A stretch of DNA of 64,000 bases from Crossiella sp. S99.2 (GCF_023094165.1 NZ_JALMDK010000001.1:434001-498000); one strand, 5' to 3'. Counted from the first letter of the stretch, positions 52,586 through 61,548 are shown. Notes: generated from the letters alone by a model not told the origin. Translations and numbers: made by a program.

Positions 52586-54112
52586 ATGGACGAGCTGACG
52601 CACCGGCGGCGGTGGGGCATTCTCGCCGTGCTGAGCATCTGTCTGCTCATCCCGGTGCTGGACACCATGATCCTCCAGGTCGCGCTGCAACGGATCCAGG
52701 CCGAGCTGGGCGCCACCCAGTCCGAGCTGCAATGGGCGGTGGACGCCTACACGCTGGTCTTCGCCGCGCTGCTGTTCGCCACCGGCGCGCTGGCCGATGC
52801 CTTCGGGCGCAAGCGGATCCTGCTGCTCGGCCTGCTCGCCTTCGGGATCGCCTCCGCGCTGTGCGCCTTCGCGAGCAGCCCCGGCGAGCTGGTGCTGTTC
52901 CGGGCGATCAAGGGCATTGGCGCGGCCGCGATGCCCGCGACCAGCCTGGCCATCCTCACCCACGTCTTCCCTGCGGCGGAGCGGGCGCGGGCCATCGGTA
53001 TCTGGTCCGGCGTGTCCGGGCTTGGCGTGGCGCTGGGCCCGGTGGTCGGCGGGGTGCTGCTGGAGTACTTCTGGTGGGGCTCGGTGTTCCTGGTCAACGT
53101 GCCGGTGGTGCTGGCCGGGCTGGCGCTGATCGCCTGGCTGGTGCCGGAATCGCGCAGCCCCGGCCGCCGGGCCATCGACCCGCTGGGCACCCTGTGCTCC
53201 ATCGGCGGCATCGGCCTGCTGGTCTACGCGATCATCCACGGCGGCGAGGCCGGGGACTGGCTCGGCGCGGGCGTGCTGCTGCCACTGGGTGGCGCGGTCC
53301 TGCTGCTGGTGCTGTTCGTGCTGGCCGAGCGGCGGATCGCGGATCCGGCCATCGACCTGAGCCTGTTCCGCAGCCCGGTGTTCACCGCCGGGTCCAGCGC
53401 GGTGGCCATCGGCTTCTTCGTGCAGTCCGGCGGCTTCTTCGCACTGGTCTTCTACCTGCAACTGGTCCGGGCCAACTCGCCGCTGGAGACCGGTCTGCTG
53501 TTCCTGCCGGTCGCGGTCGGCACGGTGATCGCCTCCACCCGCAGCGCCGCGCTGGCCCAGCGTTTCGGCGCGAACGTGGTGGTCGGCGGCGGCCTCGCCG
53601 TGTCCGGGCTGTTCTTCGCCGGTAGCGCGTTCTGGACCCCGTCCACCCCGGTTTGGTTGCTGGAACTGGGTTTCGGTGTGTTCGGCCTGGCCTTCGGGTG
53701 TGTGCTCGGCCCGGCCACCGCGGCCGCGATGAGCGTGGTGCCGCCGGCCAAGGCGGCGGCCGGGTCCGCGGTGAACAGCACCGTCCGGCAGCTCGGCGCG
53801 GCACTGGGCATCGCGCTGGTCGGCTCGGTGCTCTCGGTGGGCTACCGCAACGGCCTGGGTCCCGCGGCCGAACTGCTGCCCGCCGCGGTGCGCGCCGAGG
53901 CGGCCGACTCCCTCGGCGCCACCCTGGCGGTGCGCGCCCAGGCCGGGGACCGCGGTGATGAGCTGGTCGAGGCCGCCGTGCGTGCCTTCGCCGAGGGCAT
54001 GGCCGCCGCGGTGTGGACGGCCGCGGCCGCCGCCCTGCTCGGCGCGGTGCTCACCGCGCTGCTGCTGCCCGGCCGGACGCCCGCGAAGGCCAGGGCGGGC
54101 GCACCCGGTTGA
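52586..54112 (+). CDS. MFS drug exporter, DHA2 (EmrB/QacA) family
   Basis: A 508-residue protein with about 14 membrane segments. Motif A is GALADAFGRKRILLLG, the membrane-embedded Asp region is LIPVLDTMILQVALQRIQ, and motif C-like GVSGLGVALGPVVGGVLLEY. It exports drugs or metabolites by proton antiport. The ATG is chosen because the first membrane segment begins soon after; no good ribosome site is visible. It is 75 bases upstream of the kinase operon but has no obvious functional link with it. Confidence 0.9.
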   Translation: MDELTHRRRWGILAVLSICLLIPVLDTMILQVALQRIQAELGATQSELQWAVDAYTLVFAALLFATGALADAFGRKRILLLGLLAFGIASALCAFASSPGELVLFRAIKGIGAAAMPATSLAILTHVFPAAERARAIGIWSGVSGLGVALGPVVGGVLLEYFWWGSVFLVNVPVVLAGLALIAWLVPESRSPGRRAIDPLGTLCSIGGIGLLVYAIIHGGEAGDWLGAGVLLPLGGAVLLLVLFVLAERRIADPAIDLSLFRSPVFTAGSSAVAIGFFVQSGGFFALVFYLQLVRANSPLETGLLFLPVAVGTVIASTRSAALAQRFGANVVVGGGLAVSGLFFAGSAFWTPSTPVWLLELGFGVFGLAFGCVLGPATAAAMSVVPPAKAAAGSAVNSTVRQLGAALGIALVGSVLSVGYRNGLGPAAELLPAAVRAEAADSLGATLAVRAQAGDRGDELVEAAVRAFAEGMAAAVWTAAAAALLGAVLTALLLPGRTPAKARAGAPG

Positions 54113-54187
54113 TCCACCCGGTGGGTTCGAGTTGTCGAGCCGGGCCGGAGCGGGCAGATTCGCAAGCCTGTGGAAGGCGGTGCGTCC

Positions 54188-55114
54188 ATGATCGTCACGG
54201 TCACCCCGAACCCCAGCCTGGACCGCACGCTGCGGTTACCCGGCCCCTTGCGGCCGGGCAAGGTGCATCGGGCCACCGGTAGCAGCACCGAGGCCAGTGG
54301 CAAGGGCGTCAACGTGACCAGGGTGCTGCGCGCCAACGGGATCGACTCCACCGCGGTGCTGCCGCTGGGCGGCGCGACCGGGGCCGAGTTGCGGGCGCTG
54401 CTGGCCGCCGAGCGGGTGCCGTTCACCGCGGTGCCCATCGCCGGGCGGATCCGCAGCAACATCACCGTGCTCGGCTCGCGCTCGGGCACCACCAAGCTCA
54501 ACGAACCCGGCCCCGAACTGACCGAGCGGGAACTCGACGAACTCGTCGCCGCCACCGGCAAGGCCGTCCGGGAGCACCGGGCCCGCTGGCTGGCCATCTG
54601 CGGCTCGCTGCCGCCGGGCACCCCACCCGGTCTGGTCACCCGGCTGGTCGCGGCCGGGCACGCCGCCGGGGCCGCGGTCGCGGTGGACAGCTCGGGGGCC
54701 GGGCTGGCCGAGGCGGTACGCGCGGGCGCTGACCTGGTCGCACCCAACGCCGAGGAGCTGGCCGAACTCGCCGGCCAACCGGTCACCAGCCCGGATCACG
54801 CGGCGGATGTGGCCGCGGACCTGTGCCCCGGCACCGCGCTGGTCAGCCTCGGCGCACTGGGCGCGGTGCTGATCCGGCCGGACGGCACCGCCATGCACGC
54901 CGTGCCGCCGCCGATCACCGTGATCAACACCGCCGGGGCCGGGGACGCGCTGCTGGCGGGCTGGCTGGCCGCCGAAGGCCCGGCCGCCGCCCGGCTGACC
55001 CGCGCGGTCGCCTGGGGCGCGAGCGCCTGCCTGGCCGCGGGCACCGCCGAACTTCCGGACCACCCGGTCGCACCGGAGCTGGTCACCACCACCGAACTAC
55101 AGGAGCGCCGATGA
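54188..55114 (+). CDS. PfkB-family sugar-phosphate kinase (1-phosphofructokinase-like)
   Basis: A 308-residue kinase with GGAAGG before the ATG. It begins VTPNPSLDRTLRLPGPL as in FruK/LacC, has ASGKGVNVTRVLRANG, VPFTAVPIAGRIRSNITV, and the catalytic anion-hole motif NTAGAGDALLAG. Such enzymes phosphorylate fructose-1-P, tagatose-6-P or related sugar phosphates. No PTS or DeoR gene is adjacent; the next two genes overlap (ATGA), so it works with a 2-hydroxyacid dehydrogenase and an FGGY kinase. Confidence 0.85.
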   Translation: MIVTVTPNPSLDRTLRLPGPLRPGKVHRATGSSTEASGKGVNVTRVLRANGIDSTAVLPLGGATGAELRALLAAERVPFTAVPIAGRIRSNITVLGSRSGTTKLNEPGPELTERELDELVAATGKAVREHRARWLAICGSLPPGTPPGLVTRLVAAGHAAGAAVAVDSSGAGLAEAVRAGADLVAPNAEELAELAGQPVTSPDHAADVAADLCPGTALVSLGALGAVLIRPDGTAMHAVPPPITVINTAGAGDALLAGWLAAEGPAAARLTRAVAWGASACLAAGTAELPDHPVAPELVTTTELQERR

Positions 55115-56154
55115 AGGTCCTCATCGCGGGCGATCGCTTCATTCCCGGCGGCACCTTCGCCGAGGAGATCGAGGCCCGGCTGCCCGGCAGCCCGGTCACG
55201 GTGGCGGACTGGGCCGGGGCCAAGGCCGATCAGCACGAGGCCCAGCAGCTGATGGAGGTGCGCGGCGCGGCCGCGGTGCCTGCCCCGCCCGAACTGCTCG
55301 CCGCGGTGCCGGGGGCCGAGGTGCTGTGCGTGCACTTCGCCCCGGTCGGCCCGGACCTGCTGGCCGCCGCCGAGGATCTGCGGCTGGTCGCGGTGGCCCG
55401 CACCGGACTGGAGAACGTGGACCTGGACGCCGCCGGCGCCCGCGGCATCGGCGTGGTGCCGGTCTTCGGCCGCAACGCCTCCGCGGTGGCCGAACTCCAG
55501 ATCGGGCTGATCCTGGCCGAATCCAGGGACATCGCCCGCGCGGACGCCTCGGTGAAGAACGGCGGCTGGCGCAAGGAGTTCCCCGGCCGCCGGGTCGAAC
55601 TGGGCGGCAGCACGGTCGGCATGATCGGCTTCGGGCACGTGGGCCGCCACTTCGCCCGCAAGCTCGGCGGGTTCGGCTGCACGCTGGTCGCCTACGATCC
55701 CTACGCGCCGGATGTGGCACTGGCCGAATCCGGGGTGCGCCGGGCCGCCAGCCTGGACGATCTGCTGCTCGGCGCGGACTTCGTGGTGGTGCAGGCCAGG
55801 CACAGCAAGGAGACCGACCGGTTCATCGGCGCCCGTGAACTGTCCCTGCTCAAGCCGGGCGCCTACTTCGTCAACGTGGCCCGCAGCCGGGTGGTGGACA
55901 CCGCGGCGCTCTACGACGCACTGGCCAACGGCCGGATCGCGGGCGCCGGTCTGGACGTCTTCGACGAAGAGCCGCTGCCCGCGGACTCGCCATGGCGAGC
56001 GCTGGACAACGTCACCCTGACCACCCACTTCGGCGGCGACACCGAGCAGACCAACCGCACCTCCGCCGCCCTGGTCGCCGAGGCGGTGGCCGAGTTCGCC
56101 GAGACCGGCCGGGTGCGCAGCGCGGCCAACGCGGATCTGCTGGGCTGGCGATGA
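55111..56154 (+). CDS. D-2-hydroxyacid dehydrogenase (SerA-like)
   Basis: A 347-residue NAD-dependent enzyme. It has the Arg of the active site in VARTGLENVDLDAA, a Rossmann motif VGMIGFGHVGRHFARKLGG, VNVARSRVVDTAAL, Glu in DVFDEEPLPADSP and His in LTTHFGGDTEQT (usual PHxGG changed to THFGG). It resembles phosphoglycerate dehydrogenase without the ACT domain. Between two sugar kinase genes it probably oxidises or reduces a sugar-acid or its phosphate. The substrate is unknown. Confidence 0.85.
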   Translation: MKVLIAGDRFIPGGTFAEEIEARLPGSPVTVADWAGAKADQHEAQQLMEVRGAAAVPAPPELLAAVPGAEVLCVHFAPVGPDLLAAAEDLRLVAVARTGLENVDLDAAGARGIGVVPVFGRNASAVAELQIGLILAESRDIARADASVKNGGWRKEFPGRRVELGGSTVGMIGFGHVGRHFARKLGGFGCTLVAYDPYAPDVALAESGVRRAASLDDLLLGADFVVVQARHSKETDRFIGARELSLLKPGAYFVNVARSRVVDTAALYDALANGRIAGAGLDVFDEEPLPADSPWRALDNVTLTTHFGGDTEQTNRTSAALVAEAVAEFAETGRVRSAANADLLGWR

Positions 56155-57641
56155 CCGATCTGCTGCTCGGTATCGACGCCGGGCAGACCGTCACCAAGGC
56201 GGTGCTGGTGGCCGCGGACACCGGGCGGGAGATCGCGGTCGGCCAGGCCAGGGTGCCGGTGTCCACCCCGCACCCGCGCTGGGTGGAACGGGACCTGGAC
56301 CAGGTCTGGGACGGCTGCGTGCGGGCCATCCGGGCGGTGCTGACCGGCGTCGACGGCGGCCGGATCGCCGCGATCGGGCTGTGCGGGCACAACGACGGCT
56401 GCTACCCGGTGGACGCCGATCTGCGCCCGGTCCGGCCGGCCATCCTGGCCATGGACTCCCGCGCGCACGAGCAGGTCCGCGGCTACCAGGACTCCGGCGC
56501 GGCCGCCGCCGCGCTGCCGCTGACCGGCCAGTCCCCGTTCGCGGCCAGCCCGGCTGCGGTGCAGGCATGGCTGCTGGCCAACGAACCCGCGGCGCTGGCC
56601 AGGACCCGCTGGCTGCTCTTCTGCAAGGACTGGCTCCGGCTCGGCCTGACCGGCGAGGTGGCCACCGACCCCACCGAGGCTTCCGCCTCCTTCACCGACG
56701 TGCGCACCCAGCGGTACAGCCCGGCGGCCTTCGAGCTGTACGGCCTGACCGAACTGGCCGGGAAACAGCCGCCGATCCTGGGCAGCACCGAGATCGCCGG
56801 CCGGGTCACCGCCACCGCGGCCGAGCTGACCGGGCTGCGCGCGGGCACCCCGGTGGTCACCGGCGCGCACGACGTGGACGCGGGCGCGCTCGGCATGGGC
56901 GCGGTCACCCCCGGCGCGGCGTCGATCGTGATGGGCACCTTCAGCATCAACCAGGTGGTCACCGACGAGATCCGGCTCGACCACCGCTGGCAGGCCCGCG
57001 CCTTCCTGCGACCCGGCCACTGGCTGGCCATGTCCACCAGCCCGGCCTCCTCCTCGAACCTGGAGTGGTTCGTCCGCACCCTCTGCCCGGAGGCCGCGAC
57101 GGGCAGCGCGGACCCGTTCGAGTTCGTCGCGGCCGAGATCGCCGCCAGCACCCGGCCCGACCTGCCGCTCTACCTGCCGTTCCTGTTCGGCGCGCCGGTC
57201 GAGCACGGGCCAGCCGCCTCCGCCGGATTCCTCGGCCTGCGCGGCTGGCACACCCGCGGTGACCTGCTGCGCGCGCTGTGCGAGGGCGTGGCGCTCAACC
57301 ACCGCACCCACCTGAGCGCGCTGCGCTCGGCCTTCCCGATCACCGGCGCGGCCCGGCTGGCCGGCGGCGGCGCGCGCAGCCCGGCCTGGAGCCAGCTGCT
57401 CGCCGACGCGGTCGACCTGCCCCTGGAAGTCACCGCGGGCGCCGAACCGGGGGCCCGCGGCGCGGCGCTGCTGGCCGGTATCGGCCTGCGCCGCTTCGCC
57501 GGGCTGACCGAGGCCGCCGCCACCGCCGAGGTGGTCCGCGCACACCAGCCCGACCCGGCCGGGGTGGCCAGAATGACCGCCCGCGCGGCGGAATACCGAA
57601 TGGCCGTCGAATCCCTCCGTGACTGGTGGAAATCCGTTTAA
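56151..57641 (+). CDS. FGGY-family carbohydrate kinase
   Basis: A 496-residue kinase with the N-terminal phosphate loop LLGIDAGQTVTKAVLV, substrate-site CGHNDGCYPVD, TGAHDVDAGALGMGAV (catalytic Asp), and the C-terminal FGGY signature variant GAARLAGGGARSPAWSQLLA. The closest general types are erythritol, xylulose and AI-2 (LsrK) kinases. It is the third gene of the kinase/dehydrogenase/kinase operon, with overlap to the second. Sugar specificity is not determined. Confidence 0.87.
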   Translation: MTDLLLGIDAGQTVTKAVLVAADTGREIAVGQARVPVSTPHPRWVERDLDQVWDGCVRAIRAVLTGVDGGRIAAIGLCGHNDGCYPVDADLRPVRPAILAMDSRAHEQVRGYQDSGAAAAALPLTGQSPFAASPAAVQAWLLANEPAALARTRWLLFCKDWLRLGLTGEVATDPTEASASFTDVRTQRYSPAAFELYGLTELAGKQPPILGSTEIAGRVTATAAELTGLRAGTPVVTGAHDVDAGALGMGAVTPGAASIVMGTFSINQVVTDEIRLDHRWQARAFLRPGHWLAMSTSPASSSNLEWFVRTLCPEAATGSADPFEFVAAEIAASTRPDLPLYLPFLFGAPVEHGPAASAGFLGLRGWHTRGDLLRALCEGVALNHRTHLSALRSAFPITGAARLAGGGARSPAWSQLLADAVDLPLEVTAGAEPGARGAALLAGIGLRRFAGLTEAAATAEVVRAHQPDPAGVARMTARAAEYRMAVESLRDWWKSV

Positions 57642-57763
57642 ATCGGGGTTTCTATGGCAAAATTCAGACCGGCTGGGCAATAAAACAGATCGAAATTCCG
57701 CTATGGGGTGACTCTTTCTGGAAATTGGCCGGAAATCGGCTCCGGTGTGGATATCTTGCCCAC

Positions 57764-58630
57764 GTGGTGGAGGAGGACAGCACCGCGCAGCGGCGCGAAC
57801 TGGGGGAAGCCCTGCGGATCCAGCGGGAACTGGCTGGGATCACCCGGGGCGAGCTGATCGCCCACTTCGATTGGTCGGCCAGTAAGTTCTCCCGGCTGGA
57901 GGCCGGAAAACGCGGAATCTCGGAAAGCGATGTGACCCGATTCCTCGGTTACTGCCGGACGCCCAACGACGAGGTCGACCGCTTGCTCGGCATTCTCCGC
58001 GAACCCGACACCGGTTACTGGGCCCGCCCGCATTCCGGCCGGTTCGCCGACAGCCTGCGCACCCTGCTGCTGCACGAGACCACCGCCTGCACACTGGCCA
58101 GCTACGACCTCGCGGTGGTGCCGCCGCTGCTGCAGACCGAGTCCTACGCCAGGGCGCTGCTCGGCCCGGAGGCCGACCCGACACCGCGGCTGGCCCGCCA
58201 GGCGATCCTGCCCAGCCTGGCCATGGCCACCTTCTACATCCACGAGGCCGCGCTGCGCGCCCAGGTCGGCAGCCCGCTGGTGATGCGCAACCAGCTCGAA
58301 CTGCTGGCCCGCAGGGTGGAGTGGGCGCGCTGCCGGATCCGGGTGCTGCCGCTGGCCGTCTCGGCCGCCCGGACCAGCGTGAACGCCTTCACCCGGCTGA
58401 CCTTCCGCGATCACCGCCCAGTGGTGCACGTGGAGCTGGAGACGGCCAGCCTGTTCCTCGAACACCCGAGTTCGCTTGATCGTTACGAGACTGTCCTGGA
58501 CAGCCTCCGGCGGCTCAGCCTGGGGGCCGAGCAGTCCCGTGACCTGCTGCGGCGGCTGGCCTGCGGGCTGGAACCGGCGGTCGGTGGCGACGTCACCACG
58601 AACGGTGATCTGGCAGGCTGTGGCCCATGA
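57764..58630 (+). CDS. XRE-family regulator with DUF5753 (second copy)
   Basis: A 288-residue protein starting at tandem GTG codons (57764/57767), perhaps leaderless. [23 protein letters not shown], then [22 protein letters not shown]5753 segments are [40 protein letters not shown] and [15 protein letters not shown]. No DUF397 partner gene is adjacent. Its stop overlaps gpmA's start (ATGA), an unusual coupling of a regulator with a glycolytic gene. The upstream 120 bases are relatively A+T-rich, consistent with a promoter. Confidence 0.87.
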   Translation: MVEEDSTAQRRELGEALRIQRELAGITRGELIAHFDWSASKFSRLEAGKRGISESDVTRFLGYCRTPNDEVDRLLGILREPDTGYWARPHSGRFADSLRTLLLHETTACTLASYDLAVVPPLLQTESYARALLGPEADPTPRLARQAILPSLAMATFYIHEAALRAQVGSPLVMRNQLELLARRVEWARCRIRVLPLAVSAARTSVNAFTRLTFRDHRPVVHVELETASLFLEHPSSLDRYETVLDSLRRLSLGAEQSRDLLRRLACGLEPAVGGDVTTNGDLAGCGP

Positions 58631-59370
58631 CAGGCACGTTGGTGTTGCTCCGTCACGGCCAGAGCGTCTGGAACGCCGAGAACCTGTTCACCGGATGGGT
58701 GGACGTCCCGCTGTCGGAGCAGGGGGAGGGCGAGGCGCGCCGGGGCGGTGAACTGCTCAGGGACGCCGGACTGCTGCCGGACATCCTGCACACGTCGCTG
58801 CTGCGCCGGGCGATCTCCACCGCGAACCTCGCGCTGGACTCCGCCGACCGGCACTGGATCCCGGTCAAGCGGGACTGGCGGCTCAACGAGCGCCACTACG
58901 GCGCGCTGCAGGGCAAGGACAAGAAGCAGACCCTGGAGACCTACGGCGAGGAGCAGTTCAAGCTCTGGCGCCGTTCCTACGACACGCCGCCGCCCGAGAT
59001 CGAGCTGGGCAGCACCTACAGCCAGGACGGCGACCCGCGCTACGCGGGCATCGGCGCCGCGCTGCCGCGCACCGAATGCCTCAAGGACGTGCTCGCCAGG
59101 GTGCTCCCGTACTGGGACGGCGAGATCGTGCCCGACCTGCGCGCGGGCCAGACCGTGCTGGTCGCCGCGCACGGCAACTCGCTGCGCGCGCTGGTCAAGC
59201 ACCTCGACGGGATCAGCGACGAGGACATCGCCGGGCTGAACATCCCCACCGGCATCCCGCTGCGCTACGAGCTGGACGCGGACCTCAAGCCGGTCAAGGC
59301 CGGCGGTGAGTACCTCGACCCGTCCGCGGCCGAGGACGCCATCAAGGCCGTGGCCAACCAGGGCCGCTGA
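58627..59370 (+). CDS. gpmA: 2,3-bisphosphoglycerate-dependent phosphoglycerate mutase
   Basis: A 247-residue glycolytic enzyme. The phospho-His motif is [20 protein letters not shown], the second His is in [15 protein letters not shown], and the Arg/Glu segment is [14 protein letters not shown]. Full length, all residues present. It matches Rv0489 (gpm1) and lies before senX3 as in mycobacteria, with a terminator between. Confidence 0.96.
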   Translation: MTGTLVLLRHGQSVWNAENLFTGWVDVPLSEQGEGEARRGGELLRDAGLLPDILHTSLLRRAISTANLALDSADRHWIPVKRDWRLNERHYGALQGKDKKQTLETYGEEQFKLWRRSYDTPPPEIELGSTYSQDGDPRYAGIGAALPRTECLKDVLARVLPYWDGEIVPDLRAGQTVLVAAHGNSLRALVKHLDGISDEDIAGLNIPTGIPLRYELDADLKPVKAGGEYLDPSAAEDAIKAVANQGR

Positions 59371-59389
59371 CCCCCTCCGACAACCGGCA

Positions 59390-59427
59390 GAACGCGCTCG
59401 GACCAGGTCCGGGCGCGTTCTTCATTT
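59390..59427 (+). terminator. Terminator after gpmA
   Basis: GAACGCGC (59390-59397) pairs with GCGCGTTC (59413-59420), continued inward by CGGAC/GTCCG, and followed by TTCATTT. Confidence 0.8.
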
Positions 59428-59456
59428 GGGGCCGGATTTCGCTCGTTGGAGTGGCT

Positions 59457-59535
59457 TGGATGAACACCGGATGACACCCTGCCCAACGTGCGGTGTACGT
59501 CACACCATTCTGGTGTCACCACGGTCACGTATAGC
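59457..59535 (+). promoter_or_regulatory. senX3-regX3 promoter region with phosphate-box-like repeat
   Basis: On the minus strand 59458-59478 reads as two 11-base units, GGTGTCATCCG and GTGTTCATCC, similar to actinobacterial PHO boxes. ACACCA-TTC-TGGTGT (59502-59516) is an inverted repeat, and TATAGC (59530-59535) is a possible -10. RegX3 autoregulation through such boxes is known in mycobacteria; here it is inference. Confidence 0.45.
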
Positions 59536-59582
59536 CCTCCGAGAGTAGGCCGGGAGGCCGTTCGGCTGCTTACCATGCGGCC

Positions 59583-60806
59583 GTGACCGCAACGGGCCTG
59601 CTCGCCCTGTCGATCTGCGCGGCCGTCGTCGCCGCGGTCCTCGGCTTTTTCCTCGGCCGCTCCGTCACCGCCAGGGCCACCCGCAAACCGCCCGGCCTGA
59701 CCGTGGCCGAGCTGATGCAACGGGTGGTGCACGCCTCGCACAACGCGGTCGCGGTGCTCAACCGCTTCGGCGACGTGGTGCTGCACAACCCGCGCGCGGA
59801 GGAGCTGGGCGTGGTGCAGGACGGCCGGGCCGACCCGCGCGCCCGCAAGGCCGCCGAGGTGGTGCTGGAGACCGGCGAGATGCTCGAGGTCGACCTCTCC
59901 CCGCTGGAGCGCGCCACCCTGTCCAGCCGCCAGCCCGCCGCGGTGCTCGGCGAGGCCAGGCTGCTCGGCGACGGCTTCGTGGTGGTGGACGCCTCCGACG
60001 AGTCCGACGCGGTCCGCCTGGAAGCGATCCGGCGGGACTTCGTGGCCAACGTCAGCCACGAGCTGAAGACCCCGGTGGGCGCGCTCGCGCTGCTGGCCGA
60101 GGCGGTGCTGGACGCGGTGGACGACGAGGACGAGGTCCGCCGCTTCGCCAGCAAGATCCTGCACGAGGCCAACCGGCTGGGCACCCTGGTCACCGAGCTG
60201 ATCGCGCTGTCCCGGCTGCAGGGCGCCGAACGGCTGCCCGAGCTGACCCCGGTCGAACTGGACTCGGTGGTCACCGAGGCGCTGGGCCGGTGCCGGCTGG
60301 CCGCGGAGTCCCTTGGCATCGAGATCGCGGTGGACGAGGGCAGCGGCCTGATCATGGACGGCGACCGGACCCTGCTGGTGACCGCGCTGGCCAACCTGAT
60401 CGACAACGCGGTGGCCTACTCGCCGCCGGACAGCCCGGTCTCCATCAGCAGGCGGCTGGTCGACAACTTCGTCGAGATCTCGGTCACCGACCGGGGGATC
60501 GGCATTCCCGCCGAGTTGCAGGGCCGGGTGTTCGAGCGGTTCTTCCGCATCGACCCCGCGCGTTCCCGGGCCACCGGCGGCACTGGACTGGGGCTGGCCA
60601 TCGTCAAACACGTGGCCGCCAACCACGCCGGTGAGGTGCGGCTGTGGAGCCGCCCCGGCACCGGTTCCACGTTCACCATGCGCATCCCGGCACACCGGGC
60701 CGACCATGGTGGCGGAACCCCGAATCCGTCCACAGTGGACGTACGGGACGCGGAGCAGCCGCGCCCCGTCAACGCGGGCAGCGTCGAGCATGGAGGAGTT
60801 CAGTGA
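59583..60806 (+). CDS. senX3: Phosphate-sensing histidine kinase
   Basis: A 407-residue kinase from GTG. One or two membrane segments occupy residues 5-30, followed by a PAS-like domain (ASHNAVAVLNRFGDVVLHNP). HisKA has His159 in FVANVSHELKTPVGAL; ATPase boxes are NLIDNAVAYSP, DRGIGIPAE and GGTGLGLAIVKH. In mycobacteria SenX3 phosphorylates RegX3 under phosphate limitation. Its stop overlaps the regX3 start (GTGA). A GTCCA-N3-TGGAC copy lies near the 3' end (60728-60740). Confidence 0.94.
   Translation: MTATGLLALSICAAVVAAVLGFFLGRSVTARATRKPPGLTVAELMQRVVHASHNAVAVLNRFGDVVLHNPRAEELGVVQDGRADPRARKAAEVVLETGEMLEVDLSPLERATLSSRQPAAVLGEARLLGDGFVVVDASDESDAVRLEAIRRDFVANVSHELKTPVGALALLAEAVLDAVDDEDEVRRFASKILHEANRLGTLVTELIALSRLQGAERLPELTPVELDSVVTEALGRCRLAAESLGIEIAVDEGSGLIMDGDRTLLVTALANLIDNAVAYSPPDSPVSISRRLVDNFVEISVTDRGIGIPAELQGRVFERFFRIDPARSRATGGTGLGLAIVKHVAANHAGEVRLWSRPGTGSTFTMRIPAHRADHGGGTPNPSTVDVRDAEQPRPVNAGSVEHGGVQ
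60728..60740. repeat. GTCCA-N3-TGGAC palindrome, copy in senX3
   Basis: GTCCACAGTGGAC; reads Ser-Thr-Val-Asp with ACA, in the non-conserved C-terminal tail of SenX3. Confidence 0.7.
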
Positions 60807-61483
60807 CCAGGGTGCTGATCGTGGAGGACGAGGAGTCCTTCGCCGACCCGCTGGCGTTCCTGCTCCGCAAGGAGGGTTTCGCGACCGCGGTCGCGGCCAC
60901 CGGGCAGGAGGCGCTGGAGGAGTTCGACCGCAACGGCGCGGACATCGTGCTGCTGGACCTCATGCTGCCCGGCATGAGCGGCACCGACGTCTGCAAGGCC
61001 CTGCGGCAGCGCTCCGCGGTGCCGGTGATCATGGTGACCGCGCGGGACAGCGAGATCGACAAGGTGGTCGGGCTGGAACTGGGCGCCGACGACTACGTCA
61101 CCAAGCCCTACTCCGCGCGCGAGCTGATCGCCCGGATCCGGGCGGTGCTGCGCCGCGGCGGCGAGTCCGAGGAGCTGCTGCCCCAGGTGCTGGAGGCGGG
61201 CCCGGTGCGGATGGACGTGGAGCGGCACGTGGTGACCGTCTCCGGCGGCGAGGTCAGCCTGCCGCTCAAGGAGTTCGACCTGCTGGAGTACCTGCTCCGC
61301 AACGTCGGCCGGGTGCTCACCCGCGGCCAGCTGATCGACCGGGTCTGGGGTGCGGACTACGTCGGCGACACCAAGACGCTGGACGTGCACGTCAAGCGAC
61401 TGCGCTCCAAGATCGAACCCGACCCCGGCGCCCCTCGGCACCTGGTGACCGTGCGCGGCCTGGGTTATAAGTTCGAGAGCTGA
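60803..61483 (+). CDS. regX3: Phosphate-regulon response regulator
   Basis: A 226-residue OmpR-type regulator. Receiver: acidic EDEE, phospho-Asp in VLLDLMLPGMSG, VTARDSE and TKPYSARELIARIRAVLRR. Winged helix: SLPLKEFDLLEYLLRNVGRV, VWGADYVGDTKTLDVHVKRL and TVRGLGYKFES. It activates phosphate-starvation genes. The gene order senX3-regX3 is as in Rv0490-Rv0491. Confidence 0.95.
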   Translation: MTRVLIVEDEESFADPLAFLLRKEGFATAVAATGQEALEEFDRNGADIVLLDLMLPGMSGTDVCKALRQRSAVPVIMVTARDSEIDKVVGLELGADDYVTKPYSARELIARIRAVLRRGGESEELLPQVLEAGPVRMDVERHVVTVSGGEVSLPLKEFDLLEYLLRNVGRVLTRGQLIDRVWGADYVGDTKTLDVHVKRLRSKIEPDPGAPRHLVTVRGLGYKFES

Positions 61484-61504
61484 GCCGTTCGGCTTAATGA
61501 TCAT

Positions 61505-61548
61505 GGGAAAATGCACGCTTAGTGATCTTGCTAGCCGTGCATTTTCCC
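61505..61548. terminator. 13-bp hairpin after regX3
   Basis: GGGAAAATGCACG (61505-61517) pairs perfectly with CGTGCATTTTCCC (61536-61548) around an 18-base loop. The stem is unusually A+T-rich for this genome. There is no T run beyond the stem. It lies between the regX3 and ppx genes. Confidence 0.65.

Noticed and set aside
49596..57641. A biosynthetic gene cluster made of the acyl-CoA ligase, MFS exporter and kinase operon
   Set aside because: No core assembly enzyme (PKS, NRPS, terpene or RiPP) is present, and the genes lie on both strands with terminators between; a single cluster is not supported.
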